64,000 nt of DNA from Micromonospora sp. C28SCA-DRY-2 (GTDB lineage Bacteria; Actinomycetota; Actinomycetes; Mycobacteriales; Micromonosporaceae): assembly GCF_030519475.1 (NCBI RefSeq), contig NZ_JAUMKD010000005.1, positions 1 to 64,000 of the forward strand, read 5' to 3'. Below the pieces are notes generated by a model that saw nothing but the letters and a program-made list of their open reading frames with translations, searched no databases and was not told the origin of the DNA. A program made the translations under genes and the position numbers. This document shows positions 55,392-63,800 of the stretch, piece by piece (positions within the stretch are counted from its first letter, which is position 1; the number at the start of each line of letters is the position of its first letter).

Positions 55392-56342
55392 TCAGCGCTG
55401 GGCGCGGTACGCCTTGATGGCGCTGTCGACGGTGTCCCAGAGCGCGACCAGCGCCGTGCCGGCGACCACCACGGTGGCCACGGTGTTCAGGTTGTCGCCC
55501 TGGTTGAGCCACTCGAAGCGGTTCACGAGGTCGGGGTTGAGCAGCCGGTCGGTGGACATCAGCCAGATCACCGGCACTGCGAAGGCCAGGTTGAGCGCGG
55601 CGTTGACCGTGACCAGCGGCCAGGTCCATCGGCCGGTGCGGTACTTGGCGATCTCCAGCCCCACGGTGGCGACCAGCACGGTGATCAGGAACGGCAGCCA
55701 GAAGCTCCACAGCGCCGGGTCGAGGATCGGTAGGTTCTTCTCACCGTCGGTGGGGACGAACGACCGGAAGTGCTGTACCGGCAGGTAGGCGATGAACAGC
55801 GTCAGGAAGCCGATCGAGGCGGCGGTGTCGGTCAGGGTGATCTGCCGGTCGACCGGGCCTTCGGGGAGTTGGTCGACGCTCCAGCGGGGCAGGTGTAGTG
55901 GGGTTTTGGTGCGTTCCAGTACCGCGAAGACCAGGGTGACCCAGAAGGCGATGTGCAGCGCCACCGAGAGAGCCGTGGCGACGCCCTCGCCGATCGCCCC
56001 GCCGGGGTTGTCGCCGTCGGCGGCCGCGAGCAGCCCGACCAGGATGCCGACCGTGGCCGGTACGAAGCTGAGCAGCAGCTTCAGCAGCCGCTCCCAGGCC
56101 AGGTAGTAGGTCGGGCCGATGAGCTGCAACCGGCGGTCGGAGTAGCGGGCGGCCAGCTGTGCCGGGTCGCCCAGTTCGGTGAGGACCTCCCGCTCCGCTG
56201 TGGTGGCGTCCTGCCCGCCGGCCGTGCGGCCGTCGATCATGTCCTCGATCGAGCCGCGCAGTTCGGTGGCGATCTCCTCGCGGCGCGCGACCGGCACCGA
56301 GCGCAGGGTCGCGGCGAGGTAGCGGTCGGTCAGGGTGGTCAT
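55392..56342 (-). CDS. HAAS-type membrane protein
   Basis: About 316 residues. The N-terminal ~70 form the HAAS-like helical domain (D-R-Y-L-A-A-T-L-R-S-V-P, R-R-E-E-I-A-T-E-L-R-G-S-I-E-D, L-G-D-P-A-Q-L-A-A-R-Y), followed by about seven membrane helices. Such proteins follow PadR regulators in two-gene operons; the ATG overlaps the PadR stop (ATGA). Function unknown, presumably an envelope or transport response protein that PadR represses. Confidence 0.88.
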   Translation of the reverse strand: MTTLTDRYLAATLRSVPVARREEIATELRGSIEDMIDGRTAGGQDATTAEREVLTELGDPAQLAARYSDRRLQLIGPTYYLAWERLLKLLLSFVPATVGILVGLLAAADGDNPGGAIGEGVATALSVALHIAFWVTLVFAVLERTKTPLHLPRWSVDQLPEGPVDRQITLTDTAASIGFLTLFIAYLPVQHFRSFVPTDGEKNLPILDPALWSFWLPFLITVLVATVGLEIAKYRTGRWTWPLVTVNAALNLAFAVPVIWLMSTDRLLNPDLVNRFEWLNQGDNLNTVATVVVAGTALVALWDTVDSAIKAYRAQR

Positions 56343-56680
56343 CGGTCGGCTCCTTCGATCAGTTGGGTCAGAGAGGTCTGTACGGCGGTCAGGTCCGTGA
56401 GGAGTCGGTCGAGCACCGACTCGCCCTCCGGGCTGGTCCGGTAGAACTTGCGCGGCCGGCTCTCCTCGGTGTTCCACTCGCTGGTCAGCAGCCCCTGCTC
56501 CTCCAGCCGCCGCAGCAGCGGGTAGAGCGTGTTGGCGTCGACCGGGAAGCCGTGGTCCGTGAGGCGTTGCAGCAGCGCGTAGCCGTAGTCGGGTCGGCGC
56601 AGGGCGACGAGGCTCGCCACCACGACCGTGCCCCGGCGCAATTCCTGGAGGTGGGTCCGCAGGATCTCATCGCTCACCAT
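56339..56680 (-). CDS. PadR-family transcriptional regulator
   Basis: About 113 residues. Winged helix with L-R-R-G-T-V-V-V-A-S-L, Y-G-Y-A-L-L-Q-R-L, V-D-A-N-T-L-Y-P-L-L-R-R-L-E-E-Q-G-L-L, R-K-F-Y-R-T-S-P-E-G, and a C-terminal dimerisation helix. Controls itself and the HAAS-type gene downstream. ATG at 56680. A palindrome lies just upstream. Confidence 0.94.
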   Translation of the reverse strand: MVSDEILRTHLQELRRGTVVVASLVALRRPDYGYALLQRLTDHGFPVDANTLYPLLRRLEEQGLLTSEWNTEESRPRKFYRTSPEGESVLDRLLTDLTAVQTSLTQLIEGADR

Positions 56681-56684
56681 GCAT

Positions 56685-56700
56685 CACACGATACTGTGTG
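56685..56700. promoter_or_regulatory. Putative PadR operator
   Basis: CACAC-GATACT-GTGTG, a palindrome starting 5 bases before the PadR start codon; it contains the likely -10 (CAGTAT on the minus strand). Confidence 0.6.
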
Positions 56701-56769
56701 GCGCACACTGTTGTCCATCACCATATCGTCGTGCTGATCACTCATGGTGTGACCGACGGGAAACATGTG

Positions 56770-56802
56770 CCGGCCCGGCCCGCTGAGTGCGGGCCGGGCC
56801 GG
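56770..56802. terminator. Hairpin between PadR and secreted-protein genes
   Basis: A perfect 14-base stem (arms 56770-56783 and 56789-56802) with a 5-base loop, 47 bases past the stop of the secreted-protein gene on the minus strand. Confidence 0.7.
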
Positions 56803-56848
56803 TGGGTGCCGGGCCGGGGATGCCGGCTGGCCGGTGGTGGCGGGTGGT

Positions 56849-57493
56849 TCAGCAGGCGGGGCCCTGCCGGAAGGTGCGCTCGACGTACCAGGCCGGGCCG
56901 ACCTGGAAGGAACCGACACCCGGCCGGATCGGGTGCCCGGTGAACAGCTCCACCCGGGTGCCGATCCGGACCAGGTAGGCGGTGGCGTCGCCGGCGTCGT
57001 TGCTGATCATCGCGCCGCGCGGGCCGTAGATCTGCTCCAGCTCGGCGAAGGACATGCCGACCGCCGCCCCGGCGGGCGAGCGCGGCGGCGCGGTGGCGGT
57101 GGCCACCTCCACCAGCCGACCGTGCCGGAACGCCAGCAGCACCACGCCGGCCCACTCGCCGGTGGCGCCGGCGTGCACCACCCCGGCGCAGCCGGGCGCT
57201 GTCCAGTCGATCCGGCCGGCGGCGGCGAGGCGATCCAGCCGCGCCCCGATCCGGTACGGGCCGGTGCCGCGCACGCTGAGCACCTCGACCTGGGAGCTCC
57301 GGGCCGCGGCCGGCCGGGCGGCCGGCCGGGCGGCGACGGCACGGTCGGGCGTGACCGTGGTGGCGGTGCCGGCGGATCGGGCCGCTCCGGTGCTCGGGGC
57401 GGCCCCGGGTCGGGCGGCGGCCGGGGCGGCGACGGTGCCGATCGTGGCGAGGGCCAGCGCCCCCGCGACGACGACGGACGAGAGACGGTTCAT
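56849..57493 (-). CDS. Secreted protein of unknown function
   Basis: About 214 residues. Signal peptide (M-N-R-L-S-S-V-V-V-A-G-A-L-A-L-A ... A-P-A-A-A), an Ala/Arg/Pro linker to about 75, then a small domain with S-V-R-G-T-G-P-Y-R-I-G-A, I-D-W-T-A-P-G-C, V-V-L-L-A-F-R-H-G-R-L, G-M-S-F-A-E-L-E-Q-I-Y-G and a final Cys. Two Cys may form a disulfide. No family recognised. GGAGGAG precedes ATG 57493. Confidence 0.78.
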   Translation of the reverse strand: MNRLSSVVVAGALALATIGTVAAPAAARPGAAPSTGAARSAGTATTVTPDRAVAARPAARPAAARSSQVEVLSVRGTGPYRIGARLDRLAAAGRIDWTAPGCAGVVHAGATGEWAGVVLLAFRHGRLVEVATATAPPRSPAGAAVGMSFAELEQIYGPRGAMISNDAGDATAYLVRIGTRVELFTGHPIRPGVGSFQVGPAWYVERTFRQGPAC

Positions 57494-57574
57494 GGCGGGT
57501 TCTCCTCCTGGGTGCGGGTCTCCTGTCCTGTTGGTCTCCGCCCGCACCGGATCCGTTCGTCGCGTTTCCGACCG

Positions 57575-57725
57575 GCCGCCAACCACCGCCCACCGGCCAC
57601 CGCCCGACCGACGGGCCACCGCCCACCGAGCCACGGCCCACCGAGCCACCAACCACCGGTCACCGGCCACCGGCAGGCCACCGCCCACGGCCCAGCGCCC
57701 CGGCCACCGCCCATCGCCCACGGGG
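57575..57725. repeat. Degenerate CCACCG-rich tract
   Basis: About 150 bases made of irregular CCACCGCC, CCACCGGC and CCACCAACC units, with C on the plus strand and G on the other. Within the 362-base gene-free interval 57494-57855, which otherwise shows only a GC-rich stretch before the kinase gene. No open frame in it is supported. Confidence 0.75.
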
Positions 57726-57855
57726 GCGGCGCTGCGGCGGGCGGGCGCGCCGGTGCGGCGGACACGGCCGGCGGATCGGGGAGTGCCGCCGGCCGGCCGG
57801 CCCGTCTACGGTCGAGGTGGACCGTCCCGGGAGGGCGGGTCACGGGGGTGACGGC

Positions 57856-59280
57856 ATGACCGCTCCGGTGCGGATCGGCTCCTACCGGATCGAGCGGCTG
57901 CTCGGGGCGGGGTCGTTCGCGACGGTCTGGCTCGGGCACGACCCGGTGCTCGACTCCCGGGTGGCGGTCAAGGTGCTGGCCGAGAACTGGAGCCACGACC
58001 TGCGGGTCCGGGAACGCTTCCTGGACGAGGCGCGGCTGCTGCGGCGGCTCGACCACGACCGGGTGGTCCGGGTGCACGCGGTGGGCGAACTGCCCGACGG
58101 CCGGCCGTACGCGGTGCTGGCCTGGGCGGACGGCGGCAGCCTGCGGGACCGGCTGGCGCGCGGGCCGCTGCCGGTGGTGTCCGCCGTGGACCTGCTCGGC
58201 GAGATCGCGGCCGGGGTCGCCGTGCTGCACCGGCACGGGGTGGTGCACCGCGACCTGACCCCGGGCAACATCCTGTTCCGGTCCACCCCCGCCGGCGAGC
58301 GGGTGCTCGTCGCCGACCTGGGGCTGGCCAAGGCGCTCGCCGCCGCCTCCGGGCTGACCGCCCGGGCGGGCACCCCCGGTTACATGGCCCCCGAGCAGGA
58401 CGACCCGCTCGCCGTGGTGGACACCCGGGCCGACGTGTTCGGGCTGGGCCGGCTCGGCGTACGGCTGCTCTGCGCGGCCGCCGAGCGGCCCGGTGCGCCG
58501 GTCCGGCCCCGCCCCGGCGTGCCGCCGGCGGTGACCGCGGTGCTGCGCCGGGCCACCGCACGCCGCCCGGCCGACCGCTACCCGGACGCGGCGGCGTTCC
58601 GCGCCGCGCTCTGCGCCGCCGCCGCGCCGCCCGGCGGTGCCGGCGGTGCCGCGGCGCGGCGCGACGGATCCGGTGGGACGGCACCGGCCGACCCGGCGTC
58701 CGAGGTGTCCGGGGGCCGGCGGGGCGGCCGGCGCCGGGCCGGGCTGGTGGGGGCGGGCGTGCTGGCGCTCGTCGCGCTGGGCTTCGCGGCCGGGGACGGC
58801 GCCGCCCCGCCCCGCCCCGGCGCCGCCACCGCCGGCAGCGGTCCGGTCACCGTCACCCTGCCGCCGGGCTGGCGGGCCGACGGCACCGGTTGGGCCGGCC
58901 GGTACGGCGACGACGGGGATCTGGAACCGGCCCTGGTCGTCTCGCCGGACCCGGCCCGCTGGGCGGCCGACCCGAGCCTGCCGGGCGCCTTCGTCGGCCT
59001 CTCCGCGAGCACCGCCCGGCGGACCGGCGCCGAGGGTTTCCTCGCCGAGCGCCCGCACGCCGACTGCGCCGCCGCGCCGGTGCGGCGGACCCGGCAGGGC
59101 GGGGTGGACTGGGTGGTGGCCGGGTACGCCTGCCCGCGCGGGCGGCCGGTGATCGTGGAGGCGGCCGGGACGACCCCGGCCGGACTGCTCTACGTGCAGG
59201 TGGTGCCGCCGCCGGGCGCGGGGCCCGCGTTCGTCGACGGGCTGCTGGCCGGGGTGCGGGTACGCCCGCCGAACGACTAG
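57856..59280 (+). CDS. Membrane Ser/Thr protein kinase
   Basis: About 474 residues. Kinase domain ~8-265: G-A-G-S-F-A-T-V (Gly loop), V-A-V-K with the ATP-binding Lys, catalytic loop H-R-D-L-T-P-G-N and D-L-G, then G-T-P-G-Y-M-A-P-E-Q. The catalytic loop has Thr where Ser/Thr kinases normally keep Lys (H-R-D-L-K-P). Then one membrane helix near 300-318 and an extracytoplasmic domain of ~150 residues with two Cys (D-C-A-A, A-C-P-R) that probably pair. Single gene; signal unknown. Confidence 0.9.
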   Translation: MTAPVRIGSYRIERLLGAGSFATVWLGHDPVLDSRVAVKVLAENWSHDLRVRERFLDEARLLRRLDHDRVVRVHAVGELPDGRPYAVLAWADGGSLRDRLARGPLPVVSAVDLLGEIAAGVAVLHRHGVVHRDLTPGNILFRSTPAGERVLVADLGLAKALAAASGLTARAGTPGYMAPEQDDPLAVVDTRADVFGLGRLGVRLLCAAAERPGAPVRPRPGVPPAVTAVLRRATARRPADRYPDAAAFRAALCAAAAPPGGAGGAAARRDGSGGTAPADPASEVSGGRRGGRRRAGLVGAGVLALVALGFAAGDGAAPPRPGAATAGSGPVTVTLPPGWRADGTGWAGRYGDDGDLEPALVVSPDPARWAADPSLPGAFVGLSASTARRTGAEGFLAERPHADCAAAPVRRTRQGGVDWVVAGYACPRGRPVIVEAAGTTPAGLLYVQVVPPPGAGPAFVDGLLAGVRVRPPND

Positions 59281-59373
59281 GAGCCCGACCTGTCGGGTGA
59301 TCGTCGGCGGTGGATCGACCTCCCGTAAGGTCGACAGCGTGACAGCCGTTACGGAGTCGCCGTGTCGGCGCGG

Positions 59374-59505
59374 ATGAGGCTGACGGCGGTGACCCTCGAC
59401 TGCGCCGACCCGTTGGTGCTGGCCGCGTTCTACCAGCGGGCCACCGGGCTCCACCTGGACGATCGATCCGACGGCGACTTCGCCGGGCTGGTCCGACCCC
59501 GCTAG
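59374..59505 (+). pseudogene. Truncated VOC/glyoxalase-family gene remnant
   Basis: M-R-L-T-A-V-T-L-D-C-A-D-P-L-V-L-A-A-F-Y and A-T-G-L-H-L, then D-G-D-F-A-G-L-V are the first beta-alpha-beta-beta unit of VOC-fold proteins, which normally continue to ~120-250 residues. This one ends after 43 residues at a TAG. It is therefore a 5' remnant cut at about 59500, where the minus-strand lipoprotein gene ends; the two stops overlap. Confidence 0.75.
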
Positions 59506-60050
59506 ACGACCACCACGGTGATGGTGTGCTCGCGGCCGTCCTTCGGGATGGTCACCGCCACCGTGCCGGTCCGCACGAAGCGGATGTCCACCACCCCCGC
59601 CTCGTAGTGGCGGGAGACCAGGTCCTCCCGGTCCACCGTGACCAGGCCCGGCCCGATGCCCTGGATGCGCAGCACCGCCCCGGCGGCGAAGCAGAGCGAC
59701 TCGATCAGTTCCAGTTCGGTCTCGGCGAGGACGATGTCGTACCGGATCGGGCCGTGGCAGGCGGGCGTCGGTGACGGGCTCCGGGTACCCCGGCCGGGGG
59801 TGGTCGGCGGGGGAACGGCCGGCGCGGGACGCCGGGTCGTCGGCGCGGCCGTCGACGGGCCCGGCGGGGTCGGCGGGGCCGACGGGGTGCCGGCGGGCGG
59901 GCCGGGCGGGCTGGTGGTGCCGGCGGCGACCGGAGCCGGGGGCTGGACGGGCAGCGGCGAGACGGGCCTGTCGCCGCCGCACCCGGCGATCCCGGCGACC
60001 ACGGCGAGCAGGCCCGCGACGGCGGCGGCCGGTCGGCGGCGCTCAGTCAT
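59502..60050 (-). CDS. Proline-rich lipoprotein
   Basis: About 182 residues. Signal peptide R-R-R-P-A-A-A-V-A-G-L-L-A-V-V-A-G-I-A-G-C with lipobox G-I-A-G-C near residue 24, a Pro/Thr/Ser linker (~25-95), and a small C-terminal beta domain with one Cys pair (A-C-H-G, S-L-C-F). Family not recognised. It overlaps the ECF sigma gene by 8 bases; in that position an anti-sigma factor or surface sensor would be expected, but no cytoplasmic or membrane-spanning anti-sigma part is seen. Confidence 0.8.
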   Translation of the reverse strand: MTERRRPAAAVAGLLAVVAGIAGCGGDRPVSPLPVQPPAPVAAGTTSPPGPPAGTPSAPPTPPGPSTAAPTTRRPAPAVPPPTTPGRGTRSPSPTPACHGPIRYDIVLAETELELIESLCFAAGAVLRIQGIGPGLVTVDREDLVSRHYEAGVVDIRFVRTGTVAVTIPKDGREHTITVVVV

Positions 60051-60582
60051 CCGCGAGCCGTTGCCGGACCTGCCGGCGGGCCAGGTGGACGCGGGACTTC
60101 ACGGTGCCCTCCGGCACGTCGAGCAGGTCGGCAATCTCGGGGTAGCTCAGCTCCAGCACGTCCCGCAGGGCGATCACCTCGGCCAGTTCCGGGCGGACCG
60201 CGTCGAGCGCGTCGAGCAGATCGAGCCGGGTGCCGGCGACCACGCTGGTGCGCCGCGGGTCGGGCCGGTCGGGCAGCGGCACGCCGCCGGCCTCGACCAG
60301 CCAGCGCCGGCGCAGCACCCGGTAGGTGGACCGGGCCCGGTTGGCGGTGAGCCGGTACAGCCAGGTGTGGAACGACGAGCGCCGCTCGAACCGGGTGATG
60401 CCGCGGGCCAGCGCGAGCAGGGTGTCCTGGCACGCCTCCTCGGCGTCCTCGCGGTGCGGCAGCAGCCGGGCGCAGAGCCGCAGCACCTCCGGCCGGACCG
60501 CCACCAGCAGCGCGTCCAGCGCGGCCCGGTCGCCGCGCGCGGCGGCGTCGGCCAGGTCCTCGATCCCGTCCGCGAGGGGCAT
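60043..60582 (-). CDS. ECF RNA polymerase sigma factor
   Basis: About 179 residues. Region 2 with L-C-A-R-L-L-P-H-R-E-D-A-E-E-A-C-Q-D-T-L-L-A-L-A and region 4 with A-L-R-D-V-L-E-L-S-Y-P-E-I-A-D-L-L-D-V-P-E-G-T-V-K-S-R-V-H-L-A-R. No C-terminal extension. No anti-sigma gene follows; the partner is a lipoprotein. Start is ATG 60582 (an in-frame TTG at 60594 is possible). Confidence 0.9.
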   Translation of the reverse strand: MPLADGIEDLADAAARGDRAALDALLVAVRPEVLRLCARLLPHREDAEEACQDTLLALARGITRFERRSSFHTWLYRLTANRARSTYRVLRRRWLVEAGGVPLPDRPDPRRTSVVAGTRLDLLDALDAVRPELAEVIALRDVLELSYPEIADLLDVPEGTVKSRVHLARRQVRQRLADD

Positions 60583-60809
60583 CCGCTCGTCCAATGCTCG
60601 CCGGTCCGCCGTCGTTCCAGGCTAGGGCCGTCGGCCCCGGGCGGCGAGAGCGAGTCCGGCAGCCGACTGCCCGGGCGGGGCCGGAAGAGATCCACACCAC
60701 CCGGCCCGGCGTGCCGTGCGGCGCTGCTGGAGGCGCCCGGCGCGGCGGGGATAGGGTAAGCGGACCGACCTCGACCATCCCATGATCCGACCCCGGGGGG
60801 GCGCTCCGC

Positions 60810-63800
60810 ATGGGCGATTCGTTCGCGCATCTGCACGTGCACACGGAGTACTCGATGCTCGACGGAGCCGCCCGGCTCAAGGATCTGTTCGCCGAGGTCA
60901 GCCGGCAGGGGATGCCGGCGGTCGCGATGACCGACCACGGCAACATGCACGGCGCGCACGACTTCTACAAGCAGGCGATGGCGGCCGGCGTCACCCCGAT
61001 CCTGGGCATCGAGGCGTACGTGGCGCCGGAGTCGCGCTTCCACAAGCAGCGGGTGCGCTGGGGGCGCCCGGAGCAGAAGAGCGACGACGTCTCCGGTAGC
61101 GGTGGCTACACGCACAAGACCATCTGGGCGCGGAACAAGACCGGCCTGCACAACCTGTTCGCGCTGACCTCCCGGGCGTACACCGAGGGCTTCTTCGTCA
61201 AGTGGCCGCGGATGGACGCCGAGCTGATCGCCGAGTACGCCGACGGGCTGATGGCCACCACCGGTTGCCCCTCCGGCGAGGTGCAGACCCGGCTGCGGCT
61301 GGGCCAGGACGCGCAGGCGCTGGAGGCGGCGGCGAAGTACCAGGAGATCTTCGGCAGGGAGAACTACTTCCTGGAGCTGATGGACCACGGCCTGGACATC
61401 GAGAAGCGGGTCCGCGACGGGCTGCTGGAGATCGGCCGCAAGCTGGGCATCCCGCCGGTGGTCACCAACGACTCGCACTACACCCACGAGGCGCAGGCCG
61501 AGTCGCACGACGTGCTGCTCTGCGTGCAGACCGGCAGCAACATCGCCGACCCGAACCGGTTCAAGTTCGGCGGCAGCGGCTACTACATCAAGTCCGCCGA
61601 CGAGATGCGCGGCGTGGATGGCTCCGACGTGTGGCTGGAGGGCTGCCGCAACACGCTGCTGGTGGCCGAGCGGGTCGACCCGACCGGGATGTTCGAGTTC
61701 CGCAACCTGATGCCGCGCTTCCCGGTGCCCGAGGGCGAGACCGAGGAGTCCTGGTTCCGCAAGGAGACCTTCGCCGGGCTGGCCCGCCGGTTCCCCGAGG
61801 GGGTCCCGGAGACCCACGTCAAGCAGGCCGAGTACGAGCTGGGCGTCATCATCCAGATGGGCTTCCCGTCGTACTTCCTCGTGGTCGCCGACTTCATCCA
61901 GTGGGCGAAGAGCCAGGGCATCGCGGTGGGCCCGGGCCGTGGCTCGGCGGCCGGCTCGCTGGTGGCGTACGCGCTGGGCATCACCGACCTGGACCCGCTG
62001 CCGCACGGCCTGATCTTCGAGCGGTTCCTGAACCCCGAGCGGGTCTCCATGCCGGATGTCGACATCGACTTCGACGAGCGCCGGCGCGGCGAGGTCATCC
62101 GGTACGTCACCGAGAAGTGGGGCGAGGACAAGGTCGCCCAGATCGCCACCTTCGGCACCATCAAGGCGAAGGCCGCGATCAAGGACTCGGCCCGGGTGCT
62201 CGGCTACCCGTACGCGGTGGGCGACCGGATCACCAAGGCGATGCCGCCGGCGGTGATGGGCAAGGACATCCCGCTGTCGGGCATCTTCGACCCGAAGCAC
62301 CCGCGCTACGCCGAGGCCGGCGAGATCCGCGGCCTCTACGAGTCCGACCCGGACGTGCGCAAGGTGATCGACACCGCCCGCGGCATCGAGGGGCTGATCC
62401 GGCAGACCGGCGTGCACGCCGCCGGCGTCATCATGTCCGCCGAGCCGATCATCGAGCACATCCCGCTGATGCGCCGGGACGCCGACGGGGCGATCATCAC
62501 CCAGTTCGACTACCCGACGTGCGAGTCGCTCGGGCTGTTGAAGATGGACTTCCTCGGCCTGCGCAACCTCACCATCATCGACGACGCGCTGAAGAACATC
62601 GCCTCCAACCACGGCACCACCGTCGACCTGCTCAAGCTGCCGCTGGACGACAAGCCGACGTACGAGCTGCTGGCCCGCGGCGACACGCTCGGCGTATTCC
62701 AGCTCGACGGCGGGCCGATGCGCTCGCTGCTGCGGCTGATGAAGCCGGACAACTTCGAGGACATCTCCGCGGTGCTGGCGCTCTACCGGCCCGGCCCGAT
62801 GGGCGCCAACTCGCACACCAACTACGCGCTGCGCAAGAACGGCCTCCAGGAGATCACCCCGATCCACCCGGAGCTGGCCGAGCCGCTGGAGGAGATCCTC
62901 GGCCCCACCTACGGCCTGATCGTCTACCAGGAGCAGGTGCAGCGCGCCGCGCAGAAGCTCGCCGGCTACTCGCTCGGCCAGGCCGACCTGCTGCGCCGGG
63001 CGATGGGCAAGAAGAAGAAGGAGGTCCTCGACAAGGAGTTCATCCCGTTCCGCGACGGCATGCGGGCCAACGGCTACTCCGACGAGGCCATCCAGACCCT
63101 CTGGGACATCCTGGTCCCGTTCGCCGACTACGCCTTCAACAAGGCGCACACCGCCGGCTACGGGCTGGTGTCGTACTGGACCGGCTACCTCAAGGCCAAC
63201 TACCCGGCCGAGTACATGGCGGCGCTGCTCACCTCCGTCGGTGACGACAAGGACAAGATGGCGCTCTACCTGTCGGAGTGTCGCCGGATGGGCATCCAGG
63301 TGCTGCCGCCCGACGTGAACACCTCGGCGGGGCCGTTCACCCCGGTCGGCAAGGACATCCGGTTCGGCCTGGCGGCCATCCGCAACGTCGGCGCGAACGT
63401 GGTCGCCGCGATCATGCGGTGCCGCGAGGAGAAGGGCGCCTACACCGACTTCTACGACTTCCTGTCCAAGGTGGACGCGGTGGTCTGCAACAAGAAGACC
63501 ATCGAATCGCTGATCAAGGCCGGGGCGTTCGACTCGCTCGGGCACCCGCGCAAGGGCCTGCTCGCCGTGCACGCGGACGCCATCGACGCGTACGCCGACG
63601 TCAAGCGCAAGGAGGCCGTCGGCCAGTACGACCTCTTCGGCGCCGGGTTCGGCGAGGCGGAGACCGGTGGCAGCACCACGGTGATGCCGGTGATCGGCGA
63701 CGGGGAGTGGGACAAGCGCGACAAGCTCGCCTTCGAACGCGAGATGCTCGGCCTCTACGTCTCCGACCACCCGCTGTTCGGCCTGGAGCACGTGCTCGGC

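Noticed and set aside
57575..57725. Coding repeat protein
   Set aside because: The open frames through the CCACCG tract lack start context and conserved pattern; irregular units suggest non-coding low complexity.
60174..63791. A 1205-codon minus-strand open frame opposite dnaE
   Set aside because: It is antisense to DnaE, whose plus-strand frame has all catalytic motifs.
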